Shown here piece by piece: positions 54,128 to 64,000 of a stretch of 64,000 nucleotides of DNA. Each line of letters opens with the position of its first letter. The first letter of the stretch is position 1. Made by a program: the position numbers and the translations under genes. Below the pieces are notes generated by a model, which saw nothing but the letters and a program-made list of their open reading frames with translations, did not search any database and was not told where the DNA came from. Source of the DNA: Candidatus Sumerlaeaceae bacterium. GTDB taxonomy: Bacteria > Sumerlaeota > Sumerlaeia > Sumerlaeales > Sumerlaeaceae. The stretch is taken from the NCBI GenBank assembly GCA_019695055.1, contig JAIBAT010000105.1, positions 1-64,000 on the forward strand, in the 5' to 3' direction.

Positions 54128-56623
54128 CTATGGAACTTGCTTCTCCGTTCGCATATAAAGCACGTTCTTATCCGCGGGGATGACCTTGTAATCCAGTCCC
54201 TCCCGTGTGCTTGAGCCGGCAGCATCGAAACGCCCCACTTCTTCGAAGTAGCCGTCTTGAATCAATTCGTCCATCCCCACCAGCGAGTTCACCCTGTGTT
54301 TGTCCTCATTCGGGACGTATAGATAGAAGCCAATCTCCAGACCGTCGAGGATTCGCATCCTATCACCAACCGGTCTCCGAAACGCGGGTTGCACTTCCCA
54401 GTCATCCAGGTGGATGATATTGATTCTCTCGTCCAGCAGCAAGTGGCGGTTCTCATGGGTCAGCAATTTCGTTCCTTTGGTCAACCAGGTCAGCCTGTCG
54501 AACATATCCATGTCCCCATTATACTGCATGCGATAGAAGTCGCGCTTGTTCATGAACGGGTTCCTCAGAGCGGTCAGATGGATCTGCGAGAAGGGTCCGC
54601 CATAAATGGTGCCAGATTTCAGCAGTTTGAACCCCATCATCGCCATGATGATGCCCGGCGCGAATCCCGTAATTAGCACAAGCCCGCAGAGCACGGCTCG
54701 GGCGCCTCGATTCGAACACGCCTGATATAGGAAGCCAAAGAAAACGCCGAACAGTGGCACGACGATGATGATCTGATACAGGTAATAATCAGCCACGACA
54801 TACGCATAGAACCACAGCAATACGAACAAGGCTGCGGCCGCGAGTCCAAACCTTAGGGCATGACCCGGAAACTTGGCATAGCCGGTGATGGTTCGCTTCA
54901 AGCTCAGGACCAGCCAGACCAGGAAGCCCGGGATGACGAACGCCATGAAAAACGGCCCCATTTTCCACGACTGCGCGCCCGTCACGAAATAGAGCCAGGA
55001 GTTACCCAACTTTTGTGGCAACGTCCGCCCAACTTTCCCCAACCCATCGCCATTAAGCAGCCACTCAATCCCGGCGGATTTCATAACTTCCGGATTCACA
55101 TTTTTGCTCGGAAAAATATTGGAGAAGAAGGCGTACACCGGATTCCCCGTAACGATGATGTTGCGGAGATACCACGGTGACGCGACGGCAAGGCATGCGA
55201 CTGCGATCATCAGGAACCGGCGGCTGCCAAGCAGCCTCGCAAGGCTGTGCCGTCGCGAGATTTTCAGGAATTCCGGCATTTGCATCTCTTTTGCCGGAAG
55301 TTCCGTTGGCTCGTTCATTCCCTGATAATCATAGGCAGGGTTGAAGTTCGCCTCCATTTCCGGTTTTGGTTGCCGTACGCCCCAATGGGCCGCGACTATA
55401 ACCACGGCCGCGGCAATCCACAGTGCCCACATCAGGTAATTGACATGCACAGCAAAGGCCGCCGTTGCCAGCATGAGCGCCAGATACTGCCAATGGCCCG
55501 CCGTGAAGTAACGCGCCGCAAGGTAGAGGAAGGCCGCGGTGAACAACACCGCAAACGCGTAGTTGCTCGCGTATTGGCTGTAAATGACTTCCAGCGGCAC
55601 CGCGCAGAAGACAAGTGCTGCCAACATGGCGCAGAGCATGTTGCCCCATAGGTCTCGCACAGTGTAATAAACCAGCATGGTCGACGCCACACCCGCCATC
55701 GGTGGCAGCACCTGTGCAAACGTGTCACTCCAACGCCCGGCCACCGTGGCAGTCTGGGCTGTCAGCAAGGAATAAAGGTGCGGGTAGTTCGCCCCAAGCC
55801 CTATCCCGACCTGCCCCACCACCTTCTCCGGAAAACCGTGTTCGAGGAATATCTTGCGCGCAAAGCCCATGTAAAGAATCAGGGAATCCCAGTAAGTCTC
55901 GGGTTCCGCCACGGCATGGATAAAAACTAGCGCGGAAATCACGGCAATCATCGCCGCTGCCACCACAAACACCAACTTCTCGAACAAGGTGCCCGGCCGC
56001 ACCACCGAAATGCGTTCCCAGTCCTGTGCCTGGCGTGCCCGGAGGGACTCCACCATCGAAACTTCGGGAATAGGGGAGTTGGGCAGTTTTCGTCGCAGTC
56101 GTAGCTCCCTGATACAGATAGGAATCACCAGCAAGAGCACCCATACCGCCGCCACCGTATACCACCGCAGGAAATGAGTCAGTGTCAGCAGTTCAAATGC
56201 CACCCCTGCGGTCCCAATTCCCATCGTCAGGCTCAGAGCCAAGAGGGCACCCGCCGGCACATAAATCTCAAAACACCCGAGGACAAACCAACCCGCCAGT
56301 AGGTAGAGCAGGGCCATCCCCGTTGCAATGCCAAGGTCCACCCAAGGGATGTTGTCCCACCAAATCCGCCAGGGACCCGCGAGATTCTTCAGGACTTCAA
56401 GGTAAACCCCGCGTCGTTCCGATGGCTCGAGTCTCAGGTCAAATGGTCCAGCACCCTCAGGCCTCTCAATCCACGCCCAATTGATGAGCCCTTCCTTGTG
56501 GAGCATATAGAAAACGAGCCCAAACGCCCAAGCCACCAGCAGCCATTGCGCGCCGACCCACCCCGGGGCTGGCCGCGAAATCTGCTTCACCGATTCTGGA
56601 GCCTTGTTTTCCAATTCTGGCAT
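54128..56623 (-). CDS. GT39-like integral membrane glycosyltransferase
   Basis: 831 residues with more than ten hydrophobic helices. An acidic loop (AEPETYWDSLILYMGFARKIF) after an early helix and YPHLYSLL resemble the first periplasmic loop of PMT/ArnT-type (GT39/GT83) enzymes, which use lipid-linked sugars. The last 180 residues are soluble and outside the membrane. Sugar donor and target unknown. Convergent with dacB. Confidence 0.75.
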   Translation of the reverse strand: MPELENKAPESVKQISRPAPGWVGAQWLLVAWAFGLVFYMLHKEGLINWAWIERPEGAGPFDLRLEPSERRGVYLEVLKNLAGPWRIWWDNIPWVDLGIATGMALLYLLAGWFVLGCFEIYVPAGALLALSLTMGIGTAGVAFELLTLTHFLRWYTVAAVWVLLLVIPICIRELRLRRKLPNSPIPEVSMVESLRARQAQDWERISVVRPGTLFEKLVFVVAAAMIAVISALVFIHAVAEPETYWDSLILYMGFARKIFLEHGFPEKVVGQVGIGLGANYPHLYSLLTAQTATVAGRWSDTFAQVLPPMAGVASTMLVYYTVRDLWGNMLCAMLAALVFCAVPLEVIYSQYASNYAFAVLFTAAFLYLAARYFTAGHWQYLALMLATAAFAVHVNYLMWALWIAAAVVIVAAHWGVRQPKPEMEANFNPAYDYQGMNEPTELPAKEMQMPEFLKISRRHSLARLLGSRRFLMIAVACLAVASPWYLRNIIVTGNPVYAFFSNIFPSKNVNPEVMKSAGIEWLLNGDGLGKVGRTLPQKLGNSWLYFVTGAQSWKMGPFFMAFVIPGFLVWLVLSLKRTITGYAKFPGHALRFGLAAAALFVLLWFYAYVVADYYLYQIIIVVPLFGVFFGFLYQACSNRGARAVLCGLVLITGFAPGIIMAMMGFKLLKSGTIYGGPFSQIHLTALRNPFMNKRDFYRMQYNGDMDMFDRLTWLTKGTKLLTHENRHLLLDERINIIHLDDWEVQPAFRRPVGDRMRILDGLEIGFYLYVPNEDKHRVNSLVGMDELIQDGYFEEVGRFDAAGSSTREGLDYKVIPADKNVLYMRTEKQVP

Positions 56624-56709
56624 GGTTGATTACTTGTCCCTGTGTTACATGCGGCTTTCGGCGTTGCAATCAATGACGTTTCGCTCCATCCGCTGGTAAC
56701 TGAGAAGCC

Positions 56710-59700
56710 ATGCGGACCATTTTCCACGCCATGACAACCTTGCGACTCACCTTCGCGCTGGCCATTGTTATTGCCTCCAACTTTGCCGTTCAGGCACAAA
56801 CCCAAACTCCCGCCCCCTCTGCCAAGGCGGCCGATGCGGCCACATCCACCCCAACAGCAGCTGCGGTTCAGGATTCCCTCAAGGCTTTGGAAGCAGCTGG
56901 CACTTTACCCGAGGAGTCCAAAACCAAGGCCCGCGATGCCTACAAACAGGCCTTGGAGCGACTACAGGCACGTGACAATTGGGACAAAAGGGCGGACCAG
57001 TACGAGACTGATGTGGCCGCAGTTCCCGGACTCCTTGTAGCTGCCCGCGCCGAACTGACGAGTGCCACGGCTGAACCGGCTGGCGACATCACCGCCACGG
57101 GCACCCTCGTGCAACTTGAGCAGGCCCTCGCTGAAACAGAAACAGCCCTTCAACAGGCTCGCGACAAAATTGCCCAGCTTGACGGCGAACCCAAGCGTCG
57201 AGCTGACCGCAGGGTGGAAATCACCAAGCTCATTTCAAGCCTTCGTGACCGGCAGGTGGAAAACAAAGCCCAGCTATCCTCTGTGTCTGCCGCCGGGGAC
57301 CCCGTTGAGGTTGCCGCATCCCGCATCTCGTTAGTCGCGGCCACCGCCGCCGAAACCGATAGCGAACTCGACGCAATTCAGAAGGAACTCCGAAAATACG
57401 AGGCTGAGGGCGATCTGCTAACGGCACAGCGTGACCTCGCCGCACGCAAGGTTTCGCAACTCGAAGCGCAAACAGCGTCAATCCAAAAGGCTGTTGCCGA
57501 CCAGCGACGCCGTGAGGCCCAGGCTGCTGTCGAGAAGGCTCGCCAGGCCCGGGCCGACCTCGTCAATTCGCAGCCAGAGTTGAAGCGGGCCGCCAGCGAG
57601 AACGAAGCCCTGGCAAGCGAACGCCTTGGTCGCAACGGACTCTCTTCGCGCATCGAGGAGGTTCAGCGCGAGCTCTCTTCCGTGACCGCGGCATTAAGTC
57701 GCCTTCAGGAAAGTTTCAAGAGTGTGACGGATCGCATCAACGCCGTCGGCCTGACCCATGCCACGGGGCTGCTTTTGAGTCGCTATCAGGCAGAGCTGCC
57801 CGGGTATGTTCGCAAGGAATCAGGTTCGGTTGGGAATACCGACAGGATTTCCGACATCCAGTTGCGCCTCATCGAACTCGAGGATATGCGCTCTGAGCTG
57901 AAAAATCTCGACGCGGCCACAGCAAAGTACGTCGCCACCAGTGCCGTTCGTGGCCAGGAGCGCGACGAGTTGACCTCCGGCATTCGCGACCTTCTCCGCG
58001 ATCGCCGCGCCATCCTCGATTCCCTCATCGCCGACTATAATCGCTACTTCACAAAGCTGGTGGACCTCGACTCCGAGCAACAACGCCTTGTGGTCGAGGC
58101 TCGCAAATTTGACGACTACATCAGCGAGCGGGTTCTTTGGGTGAAGAACGTTCCTCCCATCTCCATCGCAGATTTCCGGCGCATGACCGAAGCGCTCATG
58201 ACCATTGCCAATCCGCAGAATTGGATTCCCGACGCGATCCGCACCGGACGCGAAATTGCCGGCAATTCCACAGCCGCGGCCGGGCTTGTGGGTATCATTC
58301 TTGTCTGCCTCATTTACCCACGTTTCCGCGCCCGCATCCGCGACCTTGGTCGTACGGGCCCAGAGGCTCCCCCCGACTCATTTCGCCATACTCTCGAGTC
58401 GTTTGTCTTTACAGCTCTGGCAGCCTGCCGTCTGCCACTGATCTTCGCCTACGTCGGTTGGGTGATGACCCTCCCGGGCGACGCCTCCGAAAATGCCAAA
58501 TCGCTGGCCAATGGTTTCTTCCATGTGGCCCTTGCGCTGACAACCCTTGAGTGGGTGCGAATCATGGTCAGCCGCCAGGGCGTTGTCGAGGCCCACTTCG
58601 GTTGGAATGTGGAGTCTCTTGCTTTTTTCCGGCGTCGCCTGATGTGGATGTTTTTTGTGGCCATACCATGCGCCTTCCTCATAGGTGTGGCACAGTCCAG
58701 CGATGTTGGAATCTACGATTCCATGGATTCCCTTTGCCGTATCGCCCTTGCCATTCTCCTGCTCAACACCTCACTCTTTGTGTTCCTCGTCCTGCGGCCC
58801 GGTGGCCGGGTCATGAAGCCCTTTTTCCTCGCCCGTCCGCGCTCCTTTGAAACGGTCATCCTACGCCTGACGTACCTGTTGTTTCTCGTGACCCCAACAG
58901 TGCTCGCCGTTGCCTCCTGCCTCGGCTACCAGGGAACGGCCATGGACCTGCGCTGGCGGCTGGCCAAATCCCTTTGGATCATCATGGCTGCCGTGATTGG
59001 CTATTCCCTCGGCATCCGCGCGCTGCGTCTCGCCTGGCGGCGCCTGGCCTGGCGGCTTTCCACTGCGCATTTCGAAAACCTTCTTGGCGGACACCTCATC
59101 TTCGGTCATGCCGCGCCGACAGCCAAGTCTGGCGTAGAGGGCGCCCAACCACCTGTAGAACCCGAGATCGATCTTCAAGCCATCGACCGCCAGTCCAGTT
59201 TGATGCTGAAGATCATTGCTGGAGCAGCCCTTGCTGTCGCGCTCTGGTGGGTCTGGTCCGACGTCCTTCCAGCGCTGAACGTCATGAACCGCGTCACTCT
59301 TTGGAGCCACACCATGAAGGTCACGGAAACTGTGACCTCGGCAGACGGCACGGAGACGCAGCGCCTTGTTGAGCGTGTGACCCGTGTCACTCTCTCCAGC
59401 CTGCTCTTTGCCCTGCTCATTGCCGGCGTCACCATCGCCGCGGCGCGCAACCTGCCTGCAATGCTTGAGGTCGCCGTTCTCCAACGCCTTCCACTTGAAC
59501 GTGGCAACCGCTACATTATCACGACGGTCGCCCGCTATGCCATCACCCTTGCAGGGCTTGGTCTTGCCTTTGGCGCCATTGGAATCGGTTGGGCCGATGT
59601 CCAATGGATTGCCGCTGCGGCCACCGTCGGCCTTGCGTTTGGTCTGCAGGAGATTGTCGCCAATTTCGTCAGTGGCCTCATCATTCTCTTCGAGCGCCCG

Positions 59701-60189
59701 ATCCGCGTCGGAGATACGGTCACCGTGAGCGGCGTCACGGGCGTCGTCAGCCGCATTCGCATCCGGGCAACCACCATCACCAACTGGGAGCGACAGGACT
59801 TCATCGTCCCCAACAAAAAGATCATCACCGGTGAAGTCCTCAACTGGACCCTTCAGGACACAGTTTTGCGCCAGGAGTACAAGGTCAGCGTGGACCTTGG
59901 CAGTGACGCAACCCGCGTCCGCGACATTCTCCTCGAGATAGCGAAGTCCAATCGCTACGTCCTCAACGAGCCGCCGCCTCACGCCCTGTTCGATAACATC
60001 AGCCAGGGCAGCATGAACTTCATCTTGCGCCTTTTCCTTCCCAATTCCGACAATGGCGTGGCCGTTCGCCATGAAATCAACGCGTCCATCGTGGCGCGCC
60101 TCGAAAAGGAGGGGATTCGCATATCCCGCCCACCCGAGGAACTTCGCCTGATTGAACGTCCCGCGCCGGACGAGGAAAAGGTCGAGTAA
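56710..60189 (+). CDS. Large mechanosensitive channel of the MscS family (MscK/MscM-like)
   Basis: 1159 residues. Signal peptide to about 27, a long periplasmic coiled coil (about 60-410), around ten membrane helices (about 510-960) and the MscS pore and beta domain: FGLQEIVANFVSGLIILFERP, VGDTVTVSGVTGVV, TTITNWERQDFIVPNK. Length and layout match MscK/MscM of E. coli rather than small MscS. It releases solutes on hypo-osmotic shock. Confidence 0.92.
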   Translation: MRTIFHAMTTLRLTFALAIVIASNFAVQAQTQTPAPSAKAADAATSTPTAAAVQDSLKALEAAGTLPEESKTKARDAYKQALERLQARDNWDKRADQYETDVAAVPGLLVAARAELTSATAEPAGDITATGTLVQLEQALAETETALQQARDKIAQLDGEPKRRADRRVEITKLISSLRDRQVENKAQLSSVSAAGDPVEVAASRISLVAATAAETDSELDAIQKELRKYEAEGDLLTAQRDLAARKVSQLEAQTASIQKAVADQRRREAQAAVEKARQARADLVNSQPELKRAASENEALASERLGRNGLSSRIEEVQRELSSVTAALSRLQESFKSVTDRINAVGLTHATGLLLSRYQAELPGYVRKESGSVGNTDRISDIQLRLIELEDMRSELKNLDAATAKYVATSAVRGQERDELTSGIRDLLRDRRAILDSLIADYNRYFTKLVDLDSEQQRLVVEARKFDDYISERVLWVKNVPPISIADFRRMTEALMTIANPQNWIPDAIRTGREIAGNSTAAAGLVGIILVCLIYPRFRARIRDLGRTGPEAPPDSFRHTLESFVFTALAACRLPLIFAYVGWVMTLPGDASENAKSLANGFFHVALALTTLEWVRIMVSRQGVVEAHFGWNVESLAFFRRRLMWMFFVAIPCAFLIGVAQSSDVGIYDSMDSLCRIALAILLLNTSLFVFLVLRPGGRVMKPFFLARPRSFETVILRLTYLLFLVTPTVLAVASCLGYQGTAMDLRWRLAKSLWIIMAAVIGYSLGIRALRLAWRRLAWRLSTAHFENLLGGHLIFGHAAPTAKSGVEGAQPPVEPEIDLQAIDRQSSLMLKIIAGAALAVALWWVWSDVLPALNVMNRVTLWSHTMKVTETVTSADGTETQRLVERVTRVTLSSLLFALLIAGVTIAAARNLPAMLEVAVLQRLPLERGNRYIITTVARYAITLAGLGLAFGAIGIGWADVQWIAAAATVGLAFGLQEIVANFVSGLIILFERPIRVGDTVTVSGVTGVVSRIRIRATTITNWERQDFIVPNKKIITGEVLNWTLQDTVLRQEYKVSVDLGSDATRVRDILLEIAKSNRYVLNEPPPHALFDNISQGSMNFILRLFLPNSDNGVAVRHEINASIVARLEKEGIRISRPPEELRLIERPAPDEEKVE

Positions 60190-60255
60190 CACCGCCCTTG
60201 CAGTGCGTGATTGCTGCTTGAACTCCGATTCTCATTGTTGGCCAAATCACTGCCA

Positions 60256-60573
60256 ATGAATCCGCGATATACAAAACTGGCCGTTGTGGCGTTGTTATTA
60301 CAGGTCGTTTCCATTCTGACGCTTATCGCCGGCCCGTCATGGTCCGCATGGCTGCTTGTCCGCTACTTCTCCGCGGAGGCCTCCCAGCGCTTCTTCTCAG
60401 TCCACGAAGCCGTGATGGGCGCGGCAGCCTTCACCGCCAAGGCGGTCCTGGCCAGTCTCATCCTCTTCGCCTTCTCCGAACTTATCCACGTTCTCCTCGA
60501 CATTGAGGTCAACACACGCCGGGCTGCCGATGCCGCCTCGGGCGAGACCTCCGACACGACTCCCAAGGCATAA
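60256..60573 (+). CDS. Small hypothetical membrane protein
   Basis: 105 residues from ATG 60256; a TTG 15 codons earlier is possible. Two hydrophobic segments (about 7-30 and 53-75). Not recognised. It follows the MscS-type gene by 66 bases and precedes the epimerase by 13, so it may be co-transcribed with both. Confidence 0.65.
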   Translation: MNPRYTKLAVVALLLQVVSILTLIAGPSWSAWLLVRYFSAEASQRFFSVHEAVMGAAAFTAKAVLASLILFAFSELIHVLLDIEVNTRRAADAASGETSDTTPKA

Positions 60574-60586
60574 GGCGCCTCCCACC

Positions 60587-61561
60587 ATGAAGCACATACT
60601 CATCACCGGCGGTGCCGGGTTTATCGGATCCCATCTTGCCGACCATCTGCTGGCACAGGGGCACACCGTCACCGTTATCGACGACCTATCCACCGGATCC
60701 ATCGAAAATATTGATGGGTGCCGCCAGAATCCAAACTTCTACTATCACATCAACACGATCATGAACGAGCCGCTGATGGCCGAGCTCGTGGACCGCGCCG
60801 ACGAGATTTACCATCTTGCCGCCTCTGTTGGTGTGCGGCTGATCGTCGAGAAGCCTGTTGAGACGATCGAAACAAACATACGTGGCACGGAGATCCTGCT
60901 CGAACTCGCCGCCCGCAAGCGCAAGCGCACACTCATCGCCTCGACCAGCGAAATCTATGGCAAGAGCAGCAAGGTGCCATTCACCGAGGACAGCGACCTG
61001 GTCTTCGGTAGCACCACCCGCCCCCGCTGGGGTTACGCCTGCAGCAAGGCCATCGACGAATTTCTCGCCCTTGCCTACCACCGCGAGCAGAAGCTGCCAG
61101 TTACCATAGTGCGACTCTTCAACACTGTCGGCCCGCGCCAGACGGGCGAGTATGGCATGGTCATCCCGCGCTTCGTGCGCCAGGCCCTTGCCGGTGAGCC
61201 GATCACAGTCTACGGCGACGGTTCCCAGTCGCGCGCCTTTGGCTACGTGGGCGACATCGTCGGCGCCCTTGCGGCATTGATGGACGAGCCGCGCGCCGTC
61301 GGCGACGTCTTCAACGTCGGGAACGACCACGAAATCACCATCCGCCAGCTTGCGGAACTCATCATCCAGCGCGCAGGCAGCAAGAGCGCCATCAACCTTG
61401 TGCCCTTTGAAAAGGCCTATGATGAGAACTTCGAAGACCTCGCGCGCCGCGTGCCCGATCTCAGGAAGATCAAATCCCTCATCGGCTATGAGCCCAAACT
61501 TGGCATCCAGGAAATTGTGGACCGCGTCATTGTGTACTTCCGTGAAAAGGGTGGCGCGTGA
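60587..61561 (+). CDS. NAD-dependent sugar-nucleotide epimerase/dehydratase
   Basis: 324 residues from ATG 60587. Extended SDR: GGAGFIGSHLADHLL binds NAD, STSEIYG and YACSK carry the catalytic Ser and Tyr-Lys, and LFNTVGPRQ, YGDGSQSRAFGYVGD and VFNVGN are the UDP-sugar side. Similar to GalE and UDP-glucuronate decarboxylase groups; the exact reaction is unclear. Its stop overlaps the argH start. Confidence 0.9.
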   Translation: MKHILITGGAGFIGSHLADHLLAQGHTVTVIDDLSTGSIENIDGCRQNPNFYYHINTIMNEPLMAELVDRADEIYHLAASVGVRLIVEKPVETIETNIRGTEILLELAARKRKRTLIASTSEIYGKSSKVPFTEDSDLVFGSTTRPRWGYACSKAIDEFLALAYHREQKLPVTIVRLFNTVGPRQTGEYGMVIPRFVRQALAGEPITVYGDGSQSRAFGYVGDIVGALAALMDEPRAVGDVFNVGNDHEITIRQLAELIIQRAGSKSAINLVPFEKAYDENFEDLARRVPDLRKIKSLIGYEPKLGIQEIVDRVIVYFREKGGA

Positions 61562-63063
61562 AAAAGTCAAAGTCATCAAAACCTAAACAGCAGTTCTGGG
61601 GCGGCCGCCTCTCGGAGGCTCCCGAACTGGCCAACGTAGCCTACTGCGCGGGACGCGATGTCGCGGCCCGGCCCATGGCTGATGCTGCCCTTGTGCCTTT
61701 TGATATCTGGCAAAACCGTGCCCACACCGCCATGCTGGCGAAACAGGGCATCATCACCCGCGCTGCTGCCGGCCGCATCCTGCGTGGCCTGGCCGAATTC
61801 GAGCGGCAGTTTGCCAGCGGGAAGCTGAAGCTGAATCCTCGCAAGGAGGATTCCCACACCAACATTGAGCACTTTGTCGCGGCCCTCGTGGGCCCCGACG
61901 CGTCCGGCACCATGCACACCGGCCGTAGCCGCAACGACCAGACTACGACCGTCGTGCGCCTTTGCGTGCGGCAGTTGCTGCTCGATTTCGCCCAATCCCT
62001 TGTCGGGCTCATCGCTGCCATCCAGGCCGCCGCGGCAAAGCATGCCGATGTGCCTGTTGCCGGATTCACTCACTACCAACCCGGCAGCATCACCACGATT
62101 GGTCACTGGTTTGCGGCACACAGCCAGGCATTGCTGCGCGATGCGTCGCGGCTCGTGGAGAGCTACGACCGGTTGAACATCTCGCCCCTCGGAGCGGCTG
62201 CCAGCTTTGGCACTTCGTGGCCCATCGACCGCTCGCTCACCGCGAAATACCTGGGCTTCGCATCCGTCCAGGCCAACACCCTCGACTGCGTGACCAACCG
62301 CTGGGAAATGGAAGCTGACGCTGCCGGCGCCGTGGCCTTTGCCATGGCCCATCTCAGCATCATTGCCCAGGACATTATCATACTTGGAATGCCGCAGATC
62401 GGCATCCTGCGCGTGGCGGACCGCTACGTCACCGGTTCGTCCATCATGCCCCAAAAGCGCAATCCGGACTTTGCCGAAGTTACGCGCGCCAAGTCTGCGC
62501 TTATTTCGCAGCTACGCGAGTCCCTTTTCGGCATTGCCAAGGGCGCGCTGTCCGGATATAACCGCGACACCCAGTGGACCAAGTATCTCGTGCTGGACAT
62601 CTTTGCCGAGGCCCAGGATGCGCCGGCGGTATTCACCGGTGTCTACAAGACCCTCACGGTCAGCCGCGCGCGCGCCGAGGCATCCTGCCGCCGCGATTTC
62701 GTGGATGCCGTTGACGCTGCCGATACCCTTGCCCGCGAAGCAAAGGTATCCTTCCGGCAGGCCTACGAAGTCATCTCGGAGGCCGTGAGACTGAGTGAAG
62801 CGAAGGGGCACCTCGACCTTGAGGTGGTTCGCACCCTGGCGCGCAAGGCCGGGATGAAGAACGCCCTACTCAAGATCGGCACTCCGTCCCAGATTGCCAA
62901 TGCCAAGACGCACGAAGGCGGCCCGGCAAAATCTGCCGTGCTGGCGAACCTCAAGCAGCAGAAGAGCGAGCTGAAGAAGTTCGAATCAGCGCTGACGCAG
63001 CGGGCCAAGTCCCTGGACAAGGCCCGCGGGCTGCTCGCCGAGGCGATCCGGAAAATTAGTTAG
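61558..63063 (+). CDS. argH: Argininosuccinate lyase
   Basis: 501 residues, GTG start overlapping the previous stop. FWGGRL near the start, DSHTNIEHFV, TGRSRNDQ, FTHYQPGSITTIGHW and the signature GSSIMPQKRNPD are all there. It makes arginine and fumarate from argininosuccinate. The C-terminus has about 30 extra Lys-rich residues. Other arg genes are not in the window. Confidence 0.95.
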   Translation: MKKSKSSKPKQQFWGGRLSEAPELANVAYCAGRDVAARPMADAALVPFDIWQNRAHTAMLAKQGIITRAAAGRILRGLAEFERQFASGKLKLNPRKEDSHTNIEHFVAALVGPDASGTMHTGRSRNDQTTTVVRLCVRQLLLDFAQSLVGLIAAIQAAAAKHADVPVAGFTHYQPGSITTIGHWFAAHSQALLRDASRLVESYDRLNISPLGAAASFGTSWPIDRSLTAKYLGFASVQANTLDCVTNRWEMEADAAGAVAFAMAHLSIIAQDIIILGMPQIGILRVADRYVTGSSIMPQKRNPDFAEVTRAKSALISQLRESLFGIAKGALSGYNRDTQWTKYLVLDIFAEAQDAPAVFTGVYKTLTVSRARAEASCRRDFVDAVDAADTLAREAKVSFRQAYEVISEAVRLSEAKGHLDLEVVRTLARKAGMKNALLKIGTPSQIANAKTHEGGPAKSAVLANLKQQKSELKKFESALTQRAKSLDKARGLLAEAIRKIS

Positions 63064-64000
63064 CCGGAGTCTGCCTTACCTCCACATCATCGAACCGGTT
63101 GGCGTTATACATCGCCGCCGGCTCGAAGCCTTTTGTTCGCGGCGACACCATGATGTCCGTCCTCCGGTGGAAGAGGAAAACCCATGGGCATTCCGCTATA
63201 ATTTTGTCCTCGGCGGTCTGGAACTTTGCGATGCGCGCAGCGGGGTCCTTTTCGGACTGTGCTGCGTCCAGCAGTTTGTCCACGTCCTCGTTCCGGAAGC
63301 GGCTGCCGTTACCCTGGCGCGGGATGTTGCGCGAGTGGAACGGCGGGACCATGGCGTTCTCCATGTCCGGATAATCCAACGTCCACGATCCCAGGTACAT
63401 GTCCGGTTTTCCGTCCCATACTCCGGCCCGCAGCGAGGCGAGATCGCGTGGCACCAGGCTGACCTTCAACCCAACCTTCTCCAAATCAGACTTTGCGGCC
63501 TTCACGATTTCGCTCCACAGCGCCTCATCGCGATACCAGAGCGAAATCTCCATGCCGAGGGCTCCCGATTCGGCCAGCAACGCACGGGCGCGCTCGGGGT
63601 CGTACTCGCGCGGCTTCACGTTTTCGCGATAACCCGCGATGCCCGGCGGCACGGGCCCGTGGGCCAGCTTGCCGCGCCCGAGTTGCAGATTCTCGAAAAT
63701 GGAGCGCGTGTTGATACCGTGAGCAACGGCCTCGCGCACGCGGCGATCGGCGAACTTCGGGCTCGCATTGTTGAACGCCAGAAAATCGCTGCGCAGTTCC
63801 TGCAGCGGCAGCATGCGCTTTGCCTTCTCCGCGTCGTGGCTCCAGGCTGGGAAGACCGCAAAACTCACCTCGTAGTAATCGAGGTTCCCGATCTCGAACT
63901 CCCGCCGGCGCACGTTGTCGTCCACTTGCACATGATAAATGAGCCGCTCGATTTTCGGCGCGCCGCCCCAGTGCGCGTCGTTACGGTGAAACTCCAGCCG
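63056..64000 (-). CDS. ABC transporter peptide-binding protein (SBP_bac_5), 5' end outside window
   Basis: The open frame runs off the right edge without a start, so only the last 314 residues are visible; the internal GTG at 63931 is not the true start. NDAHWGGAPKIERLIYHV just inside the edge, VREAVAHGINTRSI and DPERARALLAE are hallmarks of OppA/DppA-type binding proteins. The usual partner permeases are not in view. It overlaps the end of argH by eight bases, tail to tail. Confidence 0.9.
   Translation of the reverse strand, partial: RLEFHRNDAHWGGAPKIERLIYHVQVDDNVRRREFEIGNLDYYEVSFAVFPAWSHDAEKAKRMLPLQELRSDFLAFNNASPKFADRRVREAVAHGINTRSIFENLQLGRGKLAHGPVPPGIAGYRENVKPREYDPERARALLAESGALGMEISLWYRDEALWSEIVKAAKSDLEKVGLKVSLVPRDLASLRAGVWDGKPDMYLGSWTLDYPDMENAMVPPFHSRNIPRQGNGSRFRNEDVDKLLDAAQSEKDPAARIAKFQTAEDKIIAECPWVFLFHRRTDIMVSPRTKGFEPAAMYNANRFDDVEVRQTPAN

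Noticed and set aside
58861..60192. 443-codon frame opposite the MscS-family gene
   Set aside because: The sense strand encodes clear MscS motifs; the antisense frame has no domain pattern.

Overview
The window reads as chromosome from a GC-rich, diderm (Gram-negative) bacterium of a poorly cultured lineage. Signs of an outer membrane are a type II secretion/type IV pilus-like operon with a secretin, a Kdo-pathway arabinose-5-phosphate isomerase, a lipoprotein with a lipobox, and many exported proteins. Prepilins with TLIEIMIVV/TLIELL N-termini, a GHL10-FN3-golvesin-like giant protein, frequent TTG/GTG starts and a 23S-5S unit with no 16S next to it would fit a PVC-adjacent or candidate-phylum lineage (Sumerlaeota/Hydrogenedentota-like), but I cannot place it firmly from sequence alone.

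Layout. 1-712: a tandem 9-mer repeat and an AT-hook-like small protein. 906-4572 (minus): the most unusual locus, a compact RiPP-type operon. It has two tiny homologous precursor genes missing from ordinary ORF calls, a PqqD-like chaperone, an HPr-kinase-like protein and a radical SAM/nucleotidyltransferase fusion. 4712-10019 (minus): two exported proteins behind rpsT, a GAF-GAF histidine kinase, a GT4 glycosyltransferase, trmB and an unknown. 10102-14972 (mostly plus): ptsN-like, rsmD, kdsD, an anchored beta-propeller and a dicarboxylate/glutamate-type symporter. 15382-28228 (plus): a ten-gene secretion/pilus operon E-F-H-I-J-K-(PilM-PilN fusion)-PilO-PilP-secretin plus an unknown exported protein. 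28252-32066 (minus): rpmH-rnpA-yidD-yidC-khpB. 32260-33190 (minus): two paralogous major pilins, the first preceded by a good sigma-54 promoter. 33713-37267: a large secreted putative glycosidase. 37307-40550 (minus): carbonic anhydrase, a propeller protein and an NtrC-type regulator. 41232-44497: 23S and 5S rRNA. 44560-48017 (minus): cdaA-ybbR-pdxJ-sanA-like. 48279-52434: a lone pilin, SCO1, DUF420, rpsU, a CoA-binding protein, an unknown and fabG. 52564-64000: PBP4-type carboxypeptidase, a GT39-like membrane protein, a large MscS-family channel, a sugar-nucleotide epimerase, argH and a truncated peptide-binding protein.

How it fits together. The secretion operon lacks its own GspG. The tandem pilins at 32-33 kb, or the lone pilin at 48 kb, are the obvious candidates. 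Both the operon and the first pilin carry TTGGCAC-type sigma-54 motifs, and an NtrC-family activator sits 6 kb from the pilins, so common control is plausible. SCO1 and DUF420 point to haem-copper oxidase assembly and hence aerobic respiration. CdaA with YbbR implies c-di-AMP signalling. The best candidate for an undescribed system is the two-precursor RiPP operon at 906-4572.
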